From contig CALVEM010000005.1 in assembly GCA_944326605.1 (NCBI GenBank), forward strand, positions 84,447 through 148,446: a DNA stretch of 64,000 nucleotides, given 5' to 3'. Source of the DNA: Candidatus Gastranaerophilales bacterium. GTDB lineage: Bacteria; Cyanobacteriota; Vampirovibrionia; Gastranaerophilales; Gastranaerophilaceae. Below are positions 55,424 to 63,655 of the stretch, piece by piece. The notes beneath the pieces were generated by a model. It was not told the origin of the DNA and did not search any database. It saw only the letters and a program-made list of their open reading frames with translations. Positions within the stretch are counted from its first letter, which is position 1. Each line of letters begins with the position of its first letter. The position numbers and the translations under genes are program-made.

Positions 55424-55434
55424 GGGAAAATAAA

Positions 55435-55761
55435 ATGGGATTAGTCAACTCACAAATACGATTATTGTATCTTCAGCAAACCAGATTAGATCTGGAATAT
55501 AAGATAATGTTGATTACCCAGGCGAAAATGGGTTTATCAAAATCTGTCAGTGACTTGATGGAAGTCGGTAATGATTTTGACCCTGATTCTCCGACCACCA
55601 AGATGCTTCAGCAGCGGCAGGCGAAATTAAAGGTTCTTGAACAAAAGCTCGATGCTCAGATGCTGCAGTATCAGTCAAGATTAAAGATGATAGATGCAGA
55701 ATACTCATCTTGTCAGGGAATGATAGATAAGAATATTCAAACGTCATTTACATACAGATAA
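55435..55761 (+). CDS. Small helical protein, paralogue of the 52873 gene
   Basis: 108 residues, MGLVNSQIRLLYLQQTRLDL at the start and MIDKNIQTSFTYR at the end, with a coiled-coil middle (KMLQQRQAKLKVLEQKLDAQ). It shares head and tail with the gene at 52873 but lacks its large insert. Function unknown. Confidence 0.65.
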   Translation: MGLVNSQIRLLYLQQTRLDLEYKIMLITQAKMGLSKSVSDLMEVGNDFDPDSPTTKMLQQRQAKLKVLEQKLDAQMLQYQSRLKMIDAEYSSCQGMIDKNIQTSFTYR

Positions 55762-55790
55762 AAAAATCGGTTAAATTAACCGATTTTTTT
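55761..55790. terminator. Bidirectional terminator
   Basis: AAAAAATCGGTTAA pairs with TTAACCGATTTTTT around a two-base centre; serves both convergent genes. Confidence 0.9.
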
Positions 55791-56403
55791 ATATATTTGT
55801 CTGGATAAACAAACTAATAATATCATTTAAGGCTGCGTATTGTTTTTGTAATTTTTGAGACTGTCTTTCCAGCATTCCTATTTGTTTCTTGTATTCCATA
55901 ATAGATGTCTGGCATTCTCTTGACGAATTATTTAAACTTTCTTGAACCTGTTGAGCTTCTTGCAGAACACTTTTCATTGAAATTCCCAGTGCTTCCATTG
56001 TTTGTTTAATAATTTGTGCTCCGGTTTGTTTTGAAACACCTGCCGGAAGCTGGTTGATTAACTGCTTTAAAACAGCAATATTTGCAGGAATTTCAAATCC
56101 GTCGAGTTCGGAAGCAAAAGTATCTGTTATTGGCGATGTTTGTGCAAACGACATAACTCCTGGGTTTGTAAATTGATTATGAACTTCCTCATCAAATGCC
56201 GGATGAATTTCTTCTTGATGTTGAAATTCTTGTGAATTGTCATTTTCTTCTTCTACAAATTCTATATCAGAGCTGTTATTAACAAGGCTGGTCTCATCCG
56301 CCGGGTTGTCAACTACACTTTGAATTTCTATATCTGATTGTTGTTTTAAGGCTTCAACTATCTTTTTGCCTACGCCTTCTGTAATTCTGTTACTTACCAT
56401 CAT
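55789..56403 (-). CDS. Acidic coiled-coil protein of unknown function
   Basis: 204 residues. The first 85 are acidic and disordered (SDIEFVEEENDNSQEF). The C-terminal 100 are helical with a coiled coil (QEAQQVQESLNNSSRECQTS, IGMLERQSQKLQKQYAALND). Not recognised. Convergent with the small-protein operon. Confidence 0.6.
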   Translation of the reverse strand: MMVSNRITEGVGKKIVEALKQQSDIEIQSVVDNPADETSLVNNSSDIEFVEEENDNSQEFQHQEEIHPAFDEEVHNQFTNPGVMSFAQTSPITDTFASELDGFEIPANIAVLKQLINQLPAGVSKQTGAQIIKQTMEALGISMKSVLQEAQQVQESLNNSSRECQTSIMEYKKQIGMLERQSQKLQKQYAALNDIISLFIQTNI

Positions 56404-56519
56404 TTCCCTCTTTCAGATTTGATTATAATATAGCAAAAAAATTATTTCAAGAAATTCACAAAATAGTTACGAAATGCTAAGAAAACATCAAATTTGAATA
56501 ATGATGATATAATAAAATA

Positions 56520-56623
56520 AGAAAGGAAAGTTTACAAAGCAAAACAGGTGCGAGGAAAAATATACTGAAACTGCAAAACAAAGTAAAAGCACCTTTAAGA
56601 TAGTCGTAAGCTATGGTAAAAAG
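56520..56623 (+). promoter_or_regulatory. Structured 5' leader of purH, shared with the 63656 gene
   Basis: GAAAGGAAAGTTTACAAAGC, then CAGGTGCGAGG, later GCACCT (pairs with AGGTGC), then TAGTCGTAAGCTATGG directly before the ATG. The same pieces occur twice at 63292-63655. There is no usual ribosome site. Within it, ATG at 56613 opens a five-codon frame whose TGA overlaps the purH ATG (ATGA). I could not match it to a known riboswitch. Confidence 0.6.
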
Positions 56624-58129
56624 ATGAAAAGACGTGCATTTATAAGTGTATATGACAAAGTTGGATTAATAGAGTTTGCAAAAAATCTTGTAGAAAAATT
56701 CGACTATGAAATAGTAGCTTCAGGCGAAACATTTGAAGTTTTAAAAAATGCAGAGATTGAAGTTATAAACGCCGCTGAATTCTCAAGCACTTCCGGACTG
56801 TTAACAGCTGAATATAACTTTTTGAGTGAAACAATACTTGCTGCAGTTCTTGCAAACAGTAGTGATTCAAAACTTTTAACAGACTTGGAACGTGTTGCCG
56901 TAAAACCTTTTGATATGGTTGTGGTAAATTTGTGTCCGTTTGAAAAATTAGCTCTTGAATCAAGCGACACTGATGAAGTTATATCCAAGATTGATATATC
57001 TGGAATTACTCTGATGCGTGCAGCTGCAAAAAATTATAAAAATGTTACTGTAATAACAGACAAAATAGATTATTATTTAGCTTTAAATGCAAATGAATTC
57101 GGAAGGTTAAAACTTGCAGCCAAAGCCTTTTATTTAGCTTCTAATTACGATAGAGCAGTTTCTCAAATGCTCGCAGAGCAATCCGGAGATAAACCGTTTA
57201 AAACCTTTAGCCTTGAAAAACTGAAAGATCTACAGTACGGGGAAAATCCGCATCAAAAAGGTGCAGTGTACAAATCTGGCAAAATGGTTGACTATGAAGT
57301 TATAAATGAAAAAGAATTAACCTTTAATAATATTCTGAACATAACAGAAGCAGTAAATATGGTTAGTGAATTTTATGATGTAAACTGTGTTGCGATTATA
57401 AGACACACAAAGCCGTGCGGTGTTGCCCTTGGCCGTTCATTGTATGAAGCTTATACAAAAGCTTTTGACTGTGATCCGGTCAGCTCTTTTTACGGTGTTG
57501 TCGGATTTTCCAAGCCGGTTGATGTAGAAGTTGCAAAGCACATAAATTCAATGGCTGTGGAAGTTGTAGTTGCTCCTGATTATGATAAGGAAGCAATAGA
57601 ATTGTTTAAAGACAATCCTGATATCAAACTCGTCAAATTGAAAACTTCTTTGAAAGAATACAGAAGGTTGACTGTTGAAGAAATTATATTGACTCCGTTC
57701 GGAGCTCTGGTTCAAGACAGAAACAACAGTGAACTGGATAAGGATAAATTCAAAGTTGTAACACAGGAAAAACCTACTCCCGAACAGATTGAGGATGCAG
57801 TATTTGCTTGGAAAGTTGTAAAGCATGCTAAGACAAATGCTGTAGTAATTGCAAGAGATTTTAAAGCAGTAGCTATTTCGCAGGGACAAACTAATGCAAT
57901 TAGCGCAGTTGAACACGCTCTCGATTATGCCTGCGACGGTGCTAAAGAGGCAGTTCTGGCGTCTGATTCTGTTTTAACCGCTGAAGATTGTATTTATTCT
58001 GCAGTTCAATCACGTGTAAGTCTTATTATACAACCGGGAGGCTCTATTAAGGATCAGAGCTTAATTGATGTATGCGACAAATACGGAATTGCAATGATTA
58101 CAACAGGTATAAGAAATTACAGACAATAG
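56624..58129 (+). CDS. purH: Divergent PurH (AICAR transformylase / IMP cyclohydrolase) homologue
   Basis: 501 residues and full-length alignment by eye to PurH, which does the last two steps of IMP synthesis. The N-terminal MGS-like fold is present (RRAFISVYDKVGLIEFAKNL, VVNLCPFEKLA, LMRAAAKNYKNV), but the GRVKTLHPKIHGG motif that carries an IMP cyclohydrolase active-site lysine is absent. In the transformylase half the usual KHxNPCGVA reads RHTKPCGVA. GxGxGQxSR reads SQGQTNA, and the SDAFFPF element reads SDSVLTA. YGENPHQ, WKVVKHAKTNA and QPGGSI are conserved. It may be a bona fide but remodelled enzyme or have lost one activity. Confidence 0.85.
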   Translation: MKRRAFISVYDKVGLIEFAKNLVEKFDYEIVASGETFEVLKNAEIEVINAAEFSSTSGLLTAEYNFLSETILAAVLANSSDSKLLTDLERVAVKPFDMVVVNLCPFEKLALESSDTDEVISKIDISGITLMRAAAKNYKNVTVITDKIDYYLALNANEFGRLKLAAKAFYLASNYDRAVSQMLAEQSGDKPFKTFSLEKLKDLQYGENPHQKGAVYKSGKMVDYEVINEKELTFNNILNITEAVNMVSEFYDVNCVAIIRHTKPCGVALGRSLYEAYTKAFDCDPVSSFYGVVGFSKPVDVEVAKHINSMAVEVVVAPDYDKEAIELFKDNPDIKLVKLKTSLKEYRRLTVEEIILTPFGALVQDRNNSELDKDKFKVVTQEKPTPEQIEDAVFAWKVVKHAKTNAVVIARDFKAVAISQGQTNAISAVEHALDYACDGAKEAVLASDSVLTAEDCIYSAVQSRVSLIIQPGGSIKDQSLIDVCDKYGIAMITTGIRNYRQ

Positions 58130-58133
58130 AAAA

Positions 58134-59006
58134 CTAATTTTTTTGTTTTAATATTTCTATAATTTGCGGATAATAATTTAAAACTTTTTCAATCTGTAAG
58201 TCATTACCGCCTTTTTTGTTAGATGAAAAAAGCGTAACTTCATTTGTCAGCCCTCTTTCTCTTTCTGGATTGACATAGGTAAGTTTTCTGATATTGTTGT
58301 CTGCTACAACAATTTTTGTTTTATTCAGAACGGCCATTGCCCAGAACCAGACATCATCGGCAGCGGGTGTGAGTTCCTTGAATAAATTTTCGTCCAATAC
58401 ATCTTTATACAAACAATTTGCCGGGTATAATACGCCGCCTACACCTGTCAGAAAATTTAAATAAGACGCTTTTGAACTTCTTATTTTTTTACGCCATTTT
58501 TTATACGGAGCAATCCCGTTTTTTGATAGCTTAATTTTATGTGCTCTGTGGCATATAATGCAATTTTTATTTTCTTCATAACTTTTTAAAAGTTTTTCAA
58601 GCCAATTTTTTTCATAATAAATATCATCGTCTGCAGTAACTATAATACTATTCGGGAATTGTTTTAGAGCAGGTATGAGTTTTGTATAAGAGCGAAGATT
58701 TTTATGCCATTCGATTTCCAGCCCGTTTTCTTTCAGCTTCAAAACTTTTTCGGGTATATCTTTTTCTCCGTTCGGGAATTGTTCTGTCCCAAGCCACAGG
58801 ATTACTCTTGCCGGTTTTACGGATTGTGTTAACAGAGAATAGAGCGTGAAATGAATTTCATACATTCTTTGCGGGAACGAGGTAAGAGAAATTATTATAC
58901 CGTTGTTATCCCCTGTTGTACCGTGTTCTTTAAACTCAGCAATTTCTTTTTCTACAGATGCTTTGTTTATAGTTTTGAGTTCTCTCTTTTTAAATAGTTT
59001 AAACAT
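58134..59006 (-). CDS. GT-A fold glycosyltransferase
   Basis: 290 residues. N-terminal IISLTSFPQRMYEIHFTLYS and the metal-binding DxD-like TADDDIYYEKNWLEKLL, with a later AADDVWFWAMAVL, fit the family of small surface-sugar transferases. It probably acts on surface glycan; donor and acceptor are unknown. Ends tail to tail with purH, four bases apart. Confidence 0.8.
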   Translation of the reverse strand: MFKLFKKRELKTINKASVEKEIAEFKEHGTTGDNNGIIISLTSFPQRMYEIHFTLYSLLTQSVKPARVILWLGTEQFPNGEKDIPEKVLKLKENGLEIEWHKNLRSYTKLIPALKQFPNSIIVTADDDIYYEKNWLEKLLKSYEENKNCIICHRAHKIKLSKNGIAPYKKWRKKIRSSKASYLNFLTGVGGVLYPANCLYKDVLDENLFKELTPAADDVWFWAMAVLNKTKIVVADNNIRKLTYVNPERERGLTNEVTLFSSNKKGGNDLQIEKVLNYYPQIIEILKQKN

Positions 59007-59082
59007 AAGCCTATGTTATTATATAAAGAAATAATTTGCAAGCGTAATTCTTTTATACTAGAATACTTTTGGAGGAATAGTT

Positions 59083-59529
59083 ATGGAAATTAAATCATGG
59101 GAAGATTATTTTTTAGACCTTGCAAAAACCTGTGCAAGCAGATCTAATTGTATAAGAGCACAGGTAGGAGCAGTAATTGTTGGTGATGATAAAAAAATTA
59201 AAGCAACAGGATATAACGGAACACCTTCAAAAGTTGAGTCATGCTATGAAAGAGGCGAATGCTACAGGATTAAACATAATATTCCGTCCGGAACGAGATA
59301 TGAAACTTGCAGATCAATCCATGCTGAACAAAATGCAATAATTCAGGCCGGTCAGGACAGATGTAAAGGCGCTACAATGTATATCTGGGGACATAATTTT
59401 ATTTGTATTTTGTGCAAAAGATTTATTGTTCAGTCAGGTATAACAAATGTAGTTTTGAGAAAAGATGAAAACTCTCCTGTTCTTCATGTTACTGTTGACG
59501 ATATCAGACGCGAGCTTGAAGAAGAATAA
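59083..59529 (+). CDS. Deoxycytidylate (dCMP) deaminase, ComEB-like
   Basis: Makes dUMP for thymidylate synthesis. Zinc site: His-Ala-Glu in SIHAEQNAIIQAG and the two cysteines in ICILCKRFI. N-terminal QVGAVIVGDDKKIKATGYNG and CESCYERG-like segment match. 148 residues is normal. The end of the gene overlaps the -35 region of the prepilin E promoter. Confidence 0.9.
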   Translation: MEIKSWEDYFLDLAKTCASRSNCIRAQVGAVIVGDDKKIKATGYNGTPSKVESCYERGECYRIKHNIPSGTRYETCRSIHAEQNAIIQAGQDRCKGATMYIWGHNFICILCKRFIVQSGITNVVLRKDENSPVLHVTVDDIRRELEEE

Positions 59530-59545
59530 AAAAATATGTTATAAT
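59516..59545 (+). promoter_or_regulatory. Promoter of prepilin E
   Basis: TTGAAG (59516-59521), 18-base spacer, TATAAT (59540-59545), then GGAGG and the ATG at 59572. Confidence 0.72.
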
Positions 59546-59571
59546 AATTAAATATAATGAGGAGGCTTTAT

Positions 59572-60980
59572 ATGAAAAGATTATTAGAAATGTTGTGTAG
59601 CTTCGGGGGGGGGGCACTGTAGGCTCCGCCGGAGGCAAAGACGCAATTAGATGCAAAGATGCTAAGAGGCGAAGATGCGAAGCAAGTATCATTTACGTCA
59701 TCCTGAACTCGTTTCAGGATCTATTAACTAGAAACAAAGATGTCAAGAGGCGAAGACGCGAAGCTAATATCAATAATAACTTATGTTGCAATTTTCCCAA
59801 AATAACTATCAATGAATACCCTTTGCGAAGTGAGCGCTCTCCATTCAGTGAGTGTGCTACGCACGTAGTCAAGCCTAACAATTCATGTCAGTCTTTACCA
59901 TGTCATAGTGATGGTGTTACGCACTCATCCATGCATGACTATAAAAATTTATGCAAAACCTATGTGTTGGATGGAACGGCTACGTTCCCCCTCTCCCTCT
60001 GGGAGAGGGAGCAGTTGTGCGAACAAGTTGAGCATACAACTGCGGGAGAGGGTGCTACGCACGTAGTCCTGTCGAATAATTCATGTCAATTCTCACTAAA
60101 TTATTGTGAGGTTAGTGCTCACCCCTCATCCGGCACGATGTGCCACATTCTCCCGCACAAGGGAGAATGGAATGATATGCTGAAACACGGAGGTCAATCC
60201 GACGTAGATAAGATGCTGAAACAAGTTCAGCATGACATTAATATTTTCCTGAAACGAACTTATTCACCTACTCACTTATTTACTTATTCACCTCGTAAAC
60301 GCCTAGCGTTTACTCTTGCCGAAGTCCTGATCACCCTCGGCATAATAGGTGTTGTTGCAGCGATGACAATTTCAACATTAATTGCAAATTATCAGAAAAA
60401 ACAGGTTTCAACAAAAGTTAAACATACTTATTCTCTTTTGCAGCAGGCTTTTAAAATGGCTGAAACGGAATATGGTGAAATTGTAACTTGGGATTTAGCG
60501 AATATTAACAATTCCGATTTTTATAAAAGCTATATGAAACCTTATTTAAATATAATTAAGGAGTTTGATAATGATTTCCCGGAATATTACCATGCATATT
60601 GTCGTGATGATAAGGCTGTGTGTGATAATTATGCCGGAGTCAAAAGTGCTAATTCATCTAAATTTATTCTGTCGAACGGTACATTATTGATTGTAGCCTC
60701 TATGACTAATACTAACAGTGTTTGTAAAACAATAATTACTGATATTAATGGCTTAAAAGGTCCGAATGTATGGGGGAAAGATATTTTTATTTTTTCTCTG
60801 GACAACACAAAAGGAGTAATGCCATATGGATTAGGAGTAGAGGTTGCTGGTGTAAATGTTCCTGTCGATAAATATCTTTTAGCTAGTCGTGAATATCGTT
60901 CGTGCAGGCAAGACGGGGTATTTTGTGCAGCATTAATGGCAGTTGACAGTTGGGAAATTACAGATGATTATGGTTGGTAA
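59572..60980 (+). CDS. Type IV pilin-like prepilin E with a repeat-derived leader, phase-OFF by a poly-G tract
   Basis: Prepilin core LAFTLAEVLITLGIIGVVAA (about 60304-60363) and a pilin body with NTKGVMPYGLGVEVAGVNV. The start ATG (59572, ribosome site GAGGAGG) reads MKRLLEMLCSFGGGAL then TAG, because of 10 G (59605-59614). With 11 or 8 G the frame is open through about 690 bases of repeats into the pilin; I checked every codon from 59604 to 59823, beyond which the frame is open to the stop at 60980. An in-frame TTG at 59823 is the earliest alternative start. The leader is the longest in the window and shares large segments with C. Confidence 0.85.
59605..59614 (+). repeat. Poly-G tract (10 G), putative phase switch of prepilin E
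   Basis: Same place and flanks (AGCTTC before, CACTGTAGGCTCC after) as the tract of A. 8 or 11 would be ON. Confidence 0.8.
59700..59720. repeat. Hairpin repeat family 1 (ATCCTGAA type)
   Basis: ATCCTGAA-CTCGT-TTCAGGAT, in leader E. Confidence 0.75.
59942..59988 (-). repeat. Hairpin repeat family 2 in leader E
   Basis: Same unit as at rplR, rplF and rpsN: ATTTATGCAAAACCTATGTG and hairpin GGAACG-GCTA-CGTTCC (59973-59988), here translated in the ON frame. Confidence 0.75.
60213..60233. repeat. Hairpin repeat family 1 (ATGCTGAA type)
   Basis: ATGCTGAA-ACAAG-TTCAGCAT, in leader E. Confidence 0.75.
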
Positions 60981-61162
60981 AACAGATTATTCAATGTCAA
61001 TCTTTGCTTTTCTGTAAAAAATCATTAAATCCATAATGACAGGTAGTAAATTTGATTTAAATTCACTCTTTTCTCTACTGAATTTAGATGATTTTTGCCT
61101 GTTCTATATATAAAATCAACAAATATTAATGTATGATAAATATAGAAAGGCAGGTACAGTTA

Positions 61163-61495
61163 ATGGACAGTTTTTATCCTCAATATGATCTGGCAGGCAG
61201 AATTCAACACACAAAACTCGATACGGGGATGACGCCTTCAGTCAGAATGTCAAGGGTTGAAGATAACGCATCTCCTGATTTCAAGCAGGTAATGTCAGGT
61301 TTGGTCGAAAATCTTAATACAGAGCTTAATGCTCCTGATAATCTGTTAAAAGATGTTATGTCCGGAAACAGCAATGTGGATATTCACGATGTAATGACTG
61401 CTATGGCAAAATCAGAAATAAGTATTAATGTCGCAACACAAATTACAGGAAAAGTCATACAGGCGTATGACAAAGTTATGCAGATTCAGGTGTAA
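61163..61495 (+). CDS. fliE: Flagellar/type III basal body rod adapter FliE
   Basis: FliE joins the MS ring to the rod. C-terminal signature VDIHDVMTAMAKSEISINVA then TGKVIQAYDKVMQIQV is typical. About 110 residues from the ATG at 61163 (MDSFYPQYDLAGR), eight bases after AAAGGCAGG; an upstream ATG at 61133 would add ten unconserved residues. Followed 80 bases later by fliF. Confidence 0.85.
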   Translation: MDSFYPQYDLAGRIQHTKLDTGMTPSVRMSRVEDNASPDFKQVMSGLVENLNTELNAPDNLLKDVMSGNSNVDIHDVMTAMAKSEISINVATQITGKVIQAYDKVMQIQV

Positions 61496-61575
61496 AATAA
61501 TATCAGGAAACTATTAAATCAGATTGGGGCAAAGCATAAAATTTATCCGATAAATGCTTGCAAAGAGGACAAAGA

Positions 61576-63246
61576 ATGGATTTTCAAAAGATACTGGAGA
61601 ATAAACCTTTATTATACGGAATAATCGGCGGAGTTATTTTATTATTGGCTCTGTTTATCACTATAGGTATTGTAAGTTCTTCTAACAAATCTTCCGGCGG
61701 AACAGAAATTACCGGCGAGCCGCTGAAGGAAAATGTTGATCTTTTGACAACTGATAATGCCGGTAAAGCCATTGAAATTCAGGCGCTTCTTGCAAAATAT
61801 GATATTGCGGTAAGCAGAAGATTAGACGGTACAAAATCTATTCTTTATTTAAAAAAAGGCGACTGTAAAACAGGAAGAAAGGCTTGCTACACCACAGACA
61901 GAGATTTAGCTTTAATTCAAATTGTTCAAAGCGGTTTGATGGATCAAAATGTCGGACTTGAAATTTTCGACAAAGGGGATTTCACATCAACTAAGGAAGA
62001 TAAAAAAATAAGACTGTCACGTGCAATAAACGGTGAACTTTCAAGACTAATAAGACGTATTGACGGAGTTGATAATGCTTCTGTCTTTATTTCAATTCCG
62101 GAACAGACGATGTTTACTTCTATGCAAAAACCTGTAACTGCTACCGTTCAAATTACTCTGGCGAAAGATGCAACAAAACTCGATCAGTTGAAAGTGAAAG
62201 CTATTACAAATCTTTTACTCGGAAGTGTAACGGGTTTAACTGCTGAAAATATTGCAATAACTGATACTAACGGAAATACTTATCACAGTATTATGAATGC
62301 GGAAGATGAAATGCTAAGACGCCTTGAAGAAAATGATAAGTATATGACAACAAAAGTTAATCAGCAGCTTGACAGATTGCTCGGGCAGGGAAATTATGTT
62401 GCAACTGTTAGTACCTTTCTCCGCCAGGCTCCTGTAGAGAAATTTACAATAGACTATGACCCTGAAAGAAAAGCATCTGTTACTGAACAGACTTTTTCTG
62501 AAGGTCTCGGCGATCAAACAAGCGATACAAATAAAAATGTCAATGCGGTAAGTGTGTACTTGCCGAACGGGCTCCCGAACGGTTCATCTGATTCGAGCCA
62601 GAACCGAAATTATTCGCGTACTGCAAGAGAAACTCAATACGGAGTTACAAAAACCCAGACAAATGAATATATTAAACCCGGTGTGGTAGAAGATATTTCA
62701 ATAGCTGTTACACTTGATAAAAATGCACTTCCGGCAAATACAACGTTGGAAGAACTAAAAGAATTAATTGCGAAAGCTGCAAGTCCGAAAGTTGATCCGG
62801 AAAACGTTTCAATTGCATTTTCCGATTCTACGGATCCTTATCTTGCATCAGACAGACCTGCAAACCTGCCGAAGCCTGATGAAACAGGCAATCCGTGGTG
62901 GCTTGCAATAGCTTTGAGTGCTATAGGTCTTGTAATTGTATTCAAAGCTGTATCAAATAAGGTTCAGCAGATTCAGGAAGCAAACAGACGTGAAGTTGAA
63001 CAGCTCAGACAAAAAACAGCACAGCAGGAAAAACAATTGATGGATATCAACCAGCGTGCTGCACAATTGACAGAACGCCAGTCAGAACTTGCTCAAGGTC
63101 TTGTAGAACAGCAGCAGCGAGGTTATATCCCGCAGCAAACTCCTGATCAGTTGAATAATACCCTTTCTAATCTTTCGGCGGAACTTTCCGATACGGATGA
63201 TGAAGAAGCAGGCGAAAAGATTAAAAGCTGGATTGAGCAAGGGTGA
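61576..63246 (+). CDS. fliF: Flagellar MS-ring protein FliF (YscJ/FliF family)
   Basis: MS ring of a flagellum or a type III-like basal body. First membrane helix near residues 10-30 (LYGIIGGVILLLALFITIGI). YscJ/FliF ring domain follows with LAKYDIAVSRRLDGTKSI, ARLSRAINGELSRLIRRIDG-like and VDNASVFISIPEQTMFTSMQ. The second helix is near 435-460 (WWLAIALSAIGLVIVFKAVS), then a cytoplasmic tail ending in an acidic helix (SDTDDEEAGEKIKSWIEQG) that would bind FliG. A small insert with two cysteines (CKTGRKAC) is unusual. About 556 residues; start at MDFQKILENKP with AGAGGA upstream. fliG does not directly follow. Confidence 0.93.
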   Translation: MDFQKILENKPLLYGIIGGVILLLALFITIGIVSSSNKSSGGTEITGEPLKENVDLLTTDNAGKAIEIQALLAKYDIAVSRRLDGTKSILYLKKGDCKTGRKACYTTDRDLALIQIVQSGLMDQNVGLEIFDKGDFTSTKEDKKIRLSRAINGELSRLIRRIDGVDNASVFISIPEQTMFTSMQKPVTATVQITLAKDATKLDQLKVKAITNLLLGSVTGLTAENIAITDTNGNTYHSIMNAEDEMLRRLEENDKYMTTKVNQQLDRLLGQGNYVATVSTFLRQAPVEKFTIDYDPERKASVTEQTFSEGLGDQTSDTNKNVNAVSVYLPNGLPNGSSDSSQNRNYSRTARETQYGVTKTQTNEYIKPGVVEDISIAVTLDKNALPANTTLEELKELIAKAASPKVDPENVSIAFSDSTDPYLASDRPANLPKPDETGNPWWLAIALSAIGLVIVFKAVSNKVQQIQEANRREVEQLRQKTAQQEKQLMDINQRAAQLTERQSELAQGLVEQQQRGYIPQQTPDQLNNTLSNLSAELSDTDDEEAGEKIKSWIEQG

Positions 63247-63249
63247 TAT

Positions 63250-63285
63250 GGAAGGCAGGAAGTCCGGAATGCAAGAGGTCAGGCT
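63250..63285. repeat. Dispersed repeat family 4 copy
   Basis: GGAAGGCAGGAAGTCCGGAA followed by TGCAAGAGGTCAGGCT, right after the fliF stop. Confidence 0.6.
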
Positions 63286-63339
63286 AAATAAAAGAAGGGA
63301 GGCTTATCAAGCAAAAGAGGTGCGAAGGACAAGTTTGAG

Positions 63340-63360
63340 ATCCTGAAACAAGTTCAGGAT
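63340..63360. repeat. Hairpin repeat family 1 (ATCCTGAA type)
   Basis: ATCCTGAA-ACAAG-TTCAGGAT, part of the tandem leader. Confidence 0.8.
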
Positions 63361-63521
63361 GACGGAAGTACCCGAGTGCATTGACTAAATAAAGCGGCAA
63401 CATTAAGATAATAAAAAGTTAATGCAATACAAACAAAAAGCGCCTCGAAAGCAGTCGTAAGCTAAGTAAAAAAAGAAAGGAAAGTTTATCAAGCAAAGCA
63501 GGTGTGAGGGACAAGTTTGAG

Positions 63522-63542
63522 ATCCTGAAATAAGTTCAGGAT
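63522..63542. repeat. Hairpin repeat family 1 (ATCCTGAA type)
   Basis: ATCCTGAA-ATAAG-TTCAGGAT, part of the tandem leader. Confidence 0.8.
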
Positions 63543-63655
63543 GACGAGAATACCCGAGTGCATTGACTAAATAAAGCGGCAACACTAGGATAATAAAAAG
63601 TTAATGCAAGACAACTAAAAAGCGCCTCAACAGCAGTCGTAAGCTATGGTATAAA

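Larger units (their letters stand above)
59615..60300 (+). repeat. Repeat-derived leader cassette of prepilin E
   Basis: Mosaic of pieces shared with A (GGCTCCGCCGGAGGCAAAGA, start of leader), C (GGGAGAGGGAGCAGTTGTGC, GAGGGTGCTACGCACGTAG), D (AAAGCTAATATCAATAATAA-like) and a family 2 hairpin (59973-59988). No stop in the prepilin frame. Confidence 0.75.
63292..63655 (+). promoter_or_regulatory. Tandem duplicated structured leader (two copies) before the 63656 gene
   Basis: Two copies of about 180 bases (63292-63468 and 63469-63655), each with CTTATCAAGC or TTTATCAAGC, GAGGTGC or AGGTGT, a family 1 hairpin, TACCCGAGTGCATTGACTAA, GCGGCAAC, GTTAATGCA, GCGCCTC and GCAGTCGTAAGCTA. Stems: GAGGTGC/GCGCCTC and TGCATTgAC/GTTAATGCA. 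The second copy ends directly at the ATG of the next gene and, like the purH leader, contains a mini-frame (ATG GTA TAA at 63646-63654). Confidence 0.6.

Noticed and set aside
63292..63655. SAM-I riboswitch, suggested by CTTATCAAG...GAGGTG...GGAC and GCGGCAAC
   Set aside because: The core order and the GGTGCTAAT segment do not match, there is no P1 closing stem GATAAG, and the purH copy lacks the similar pieces.
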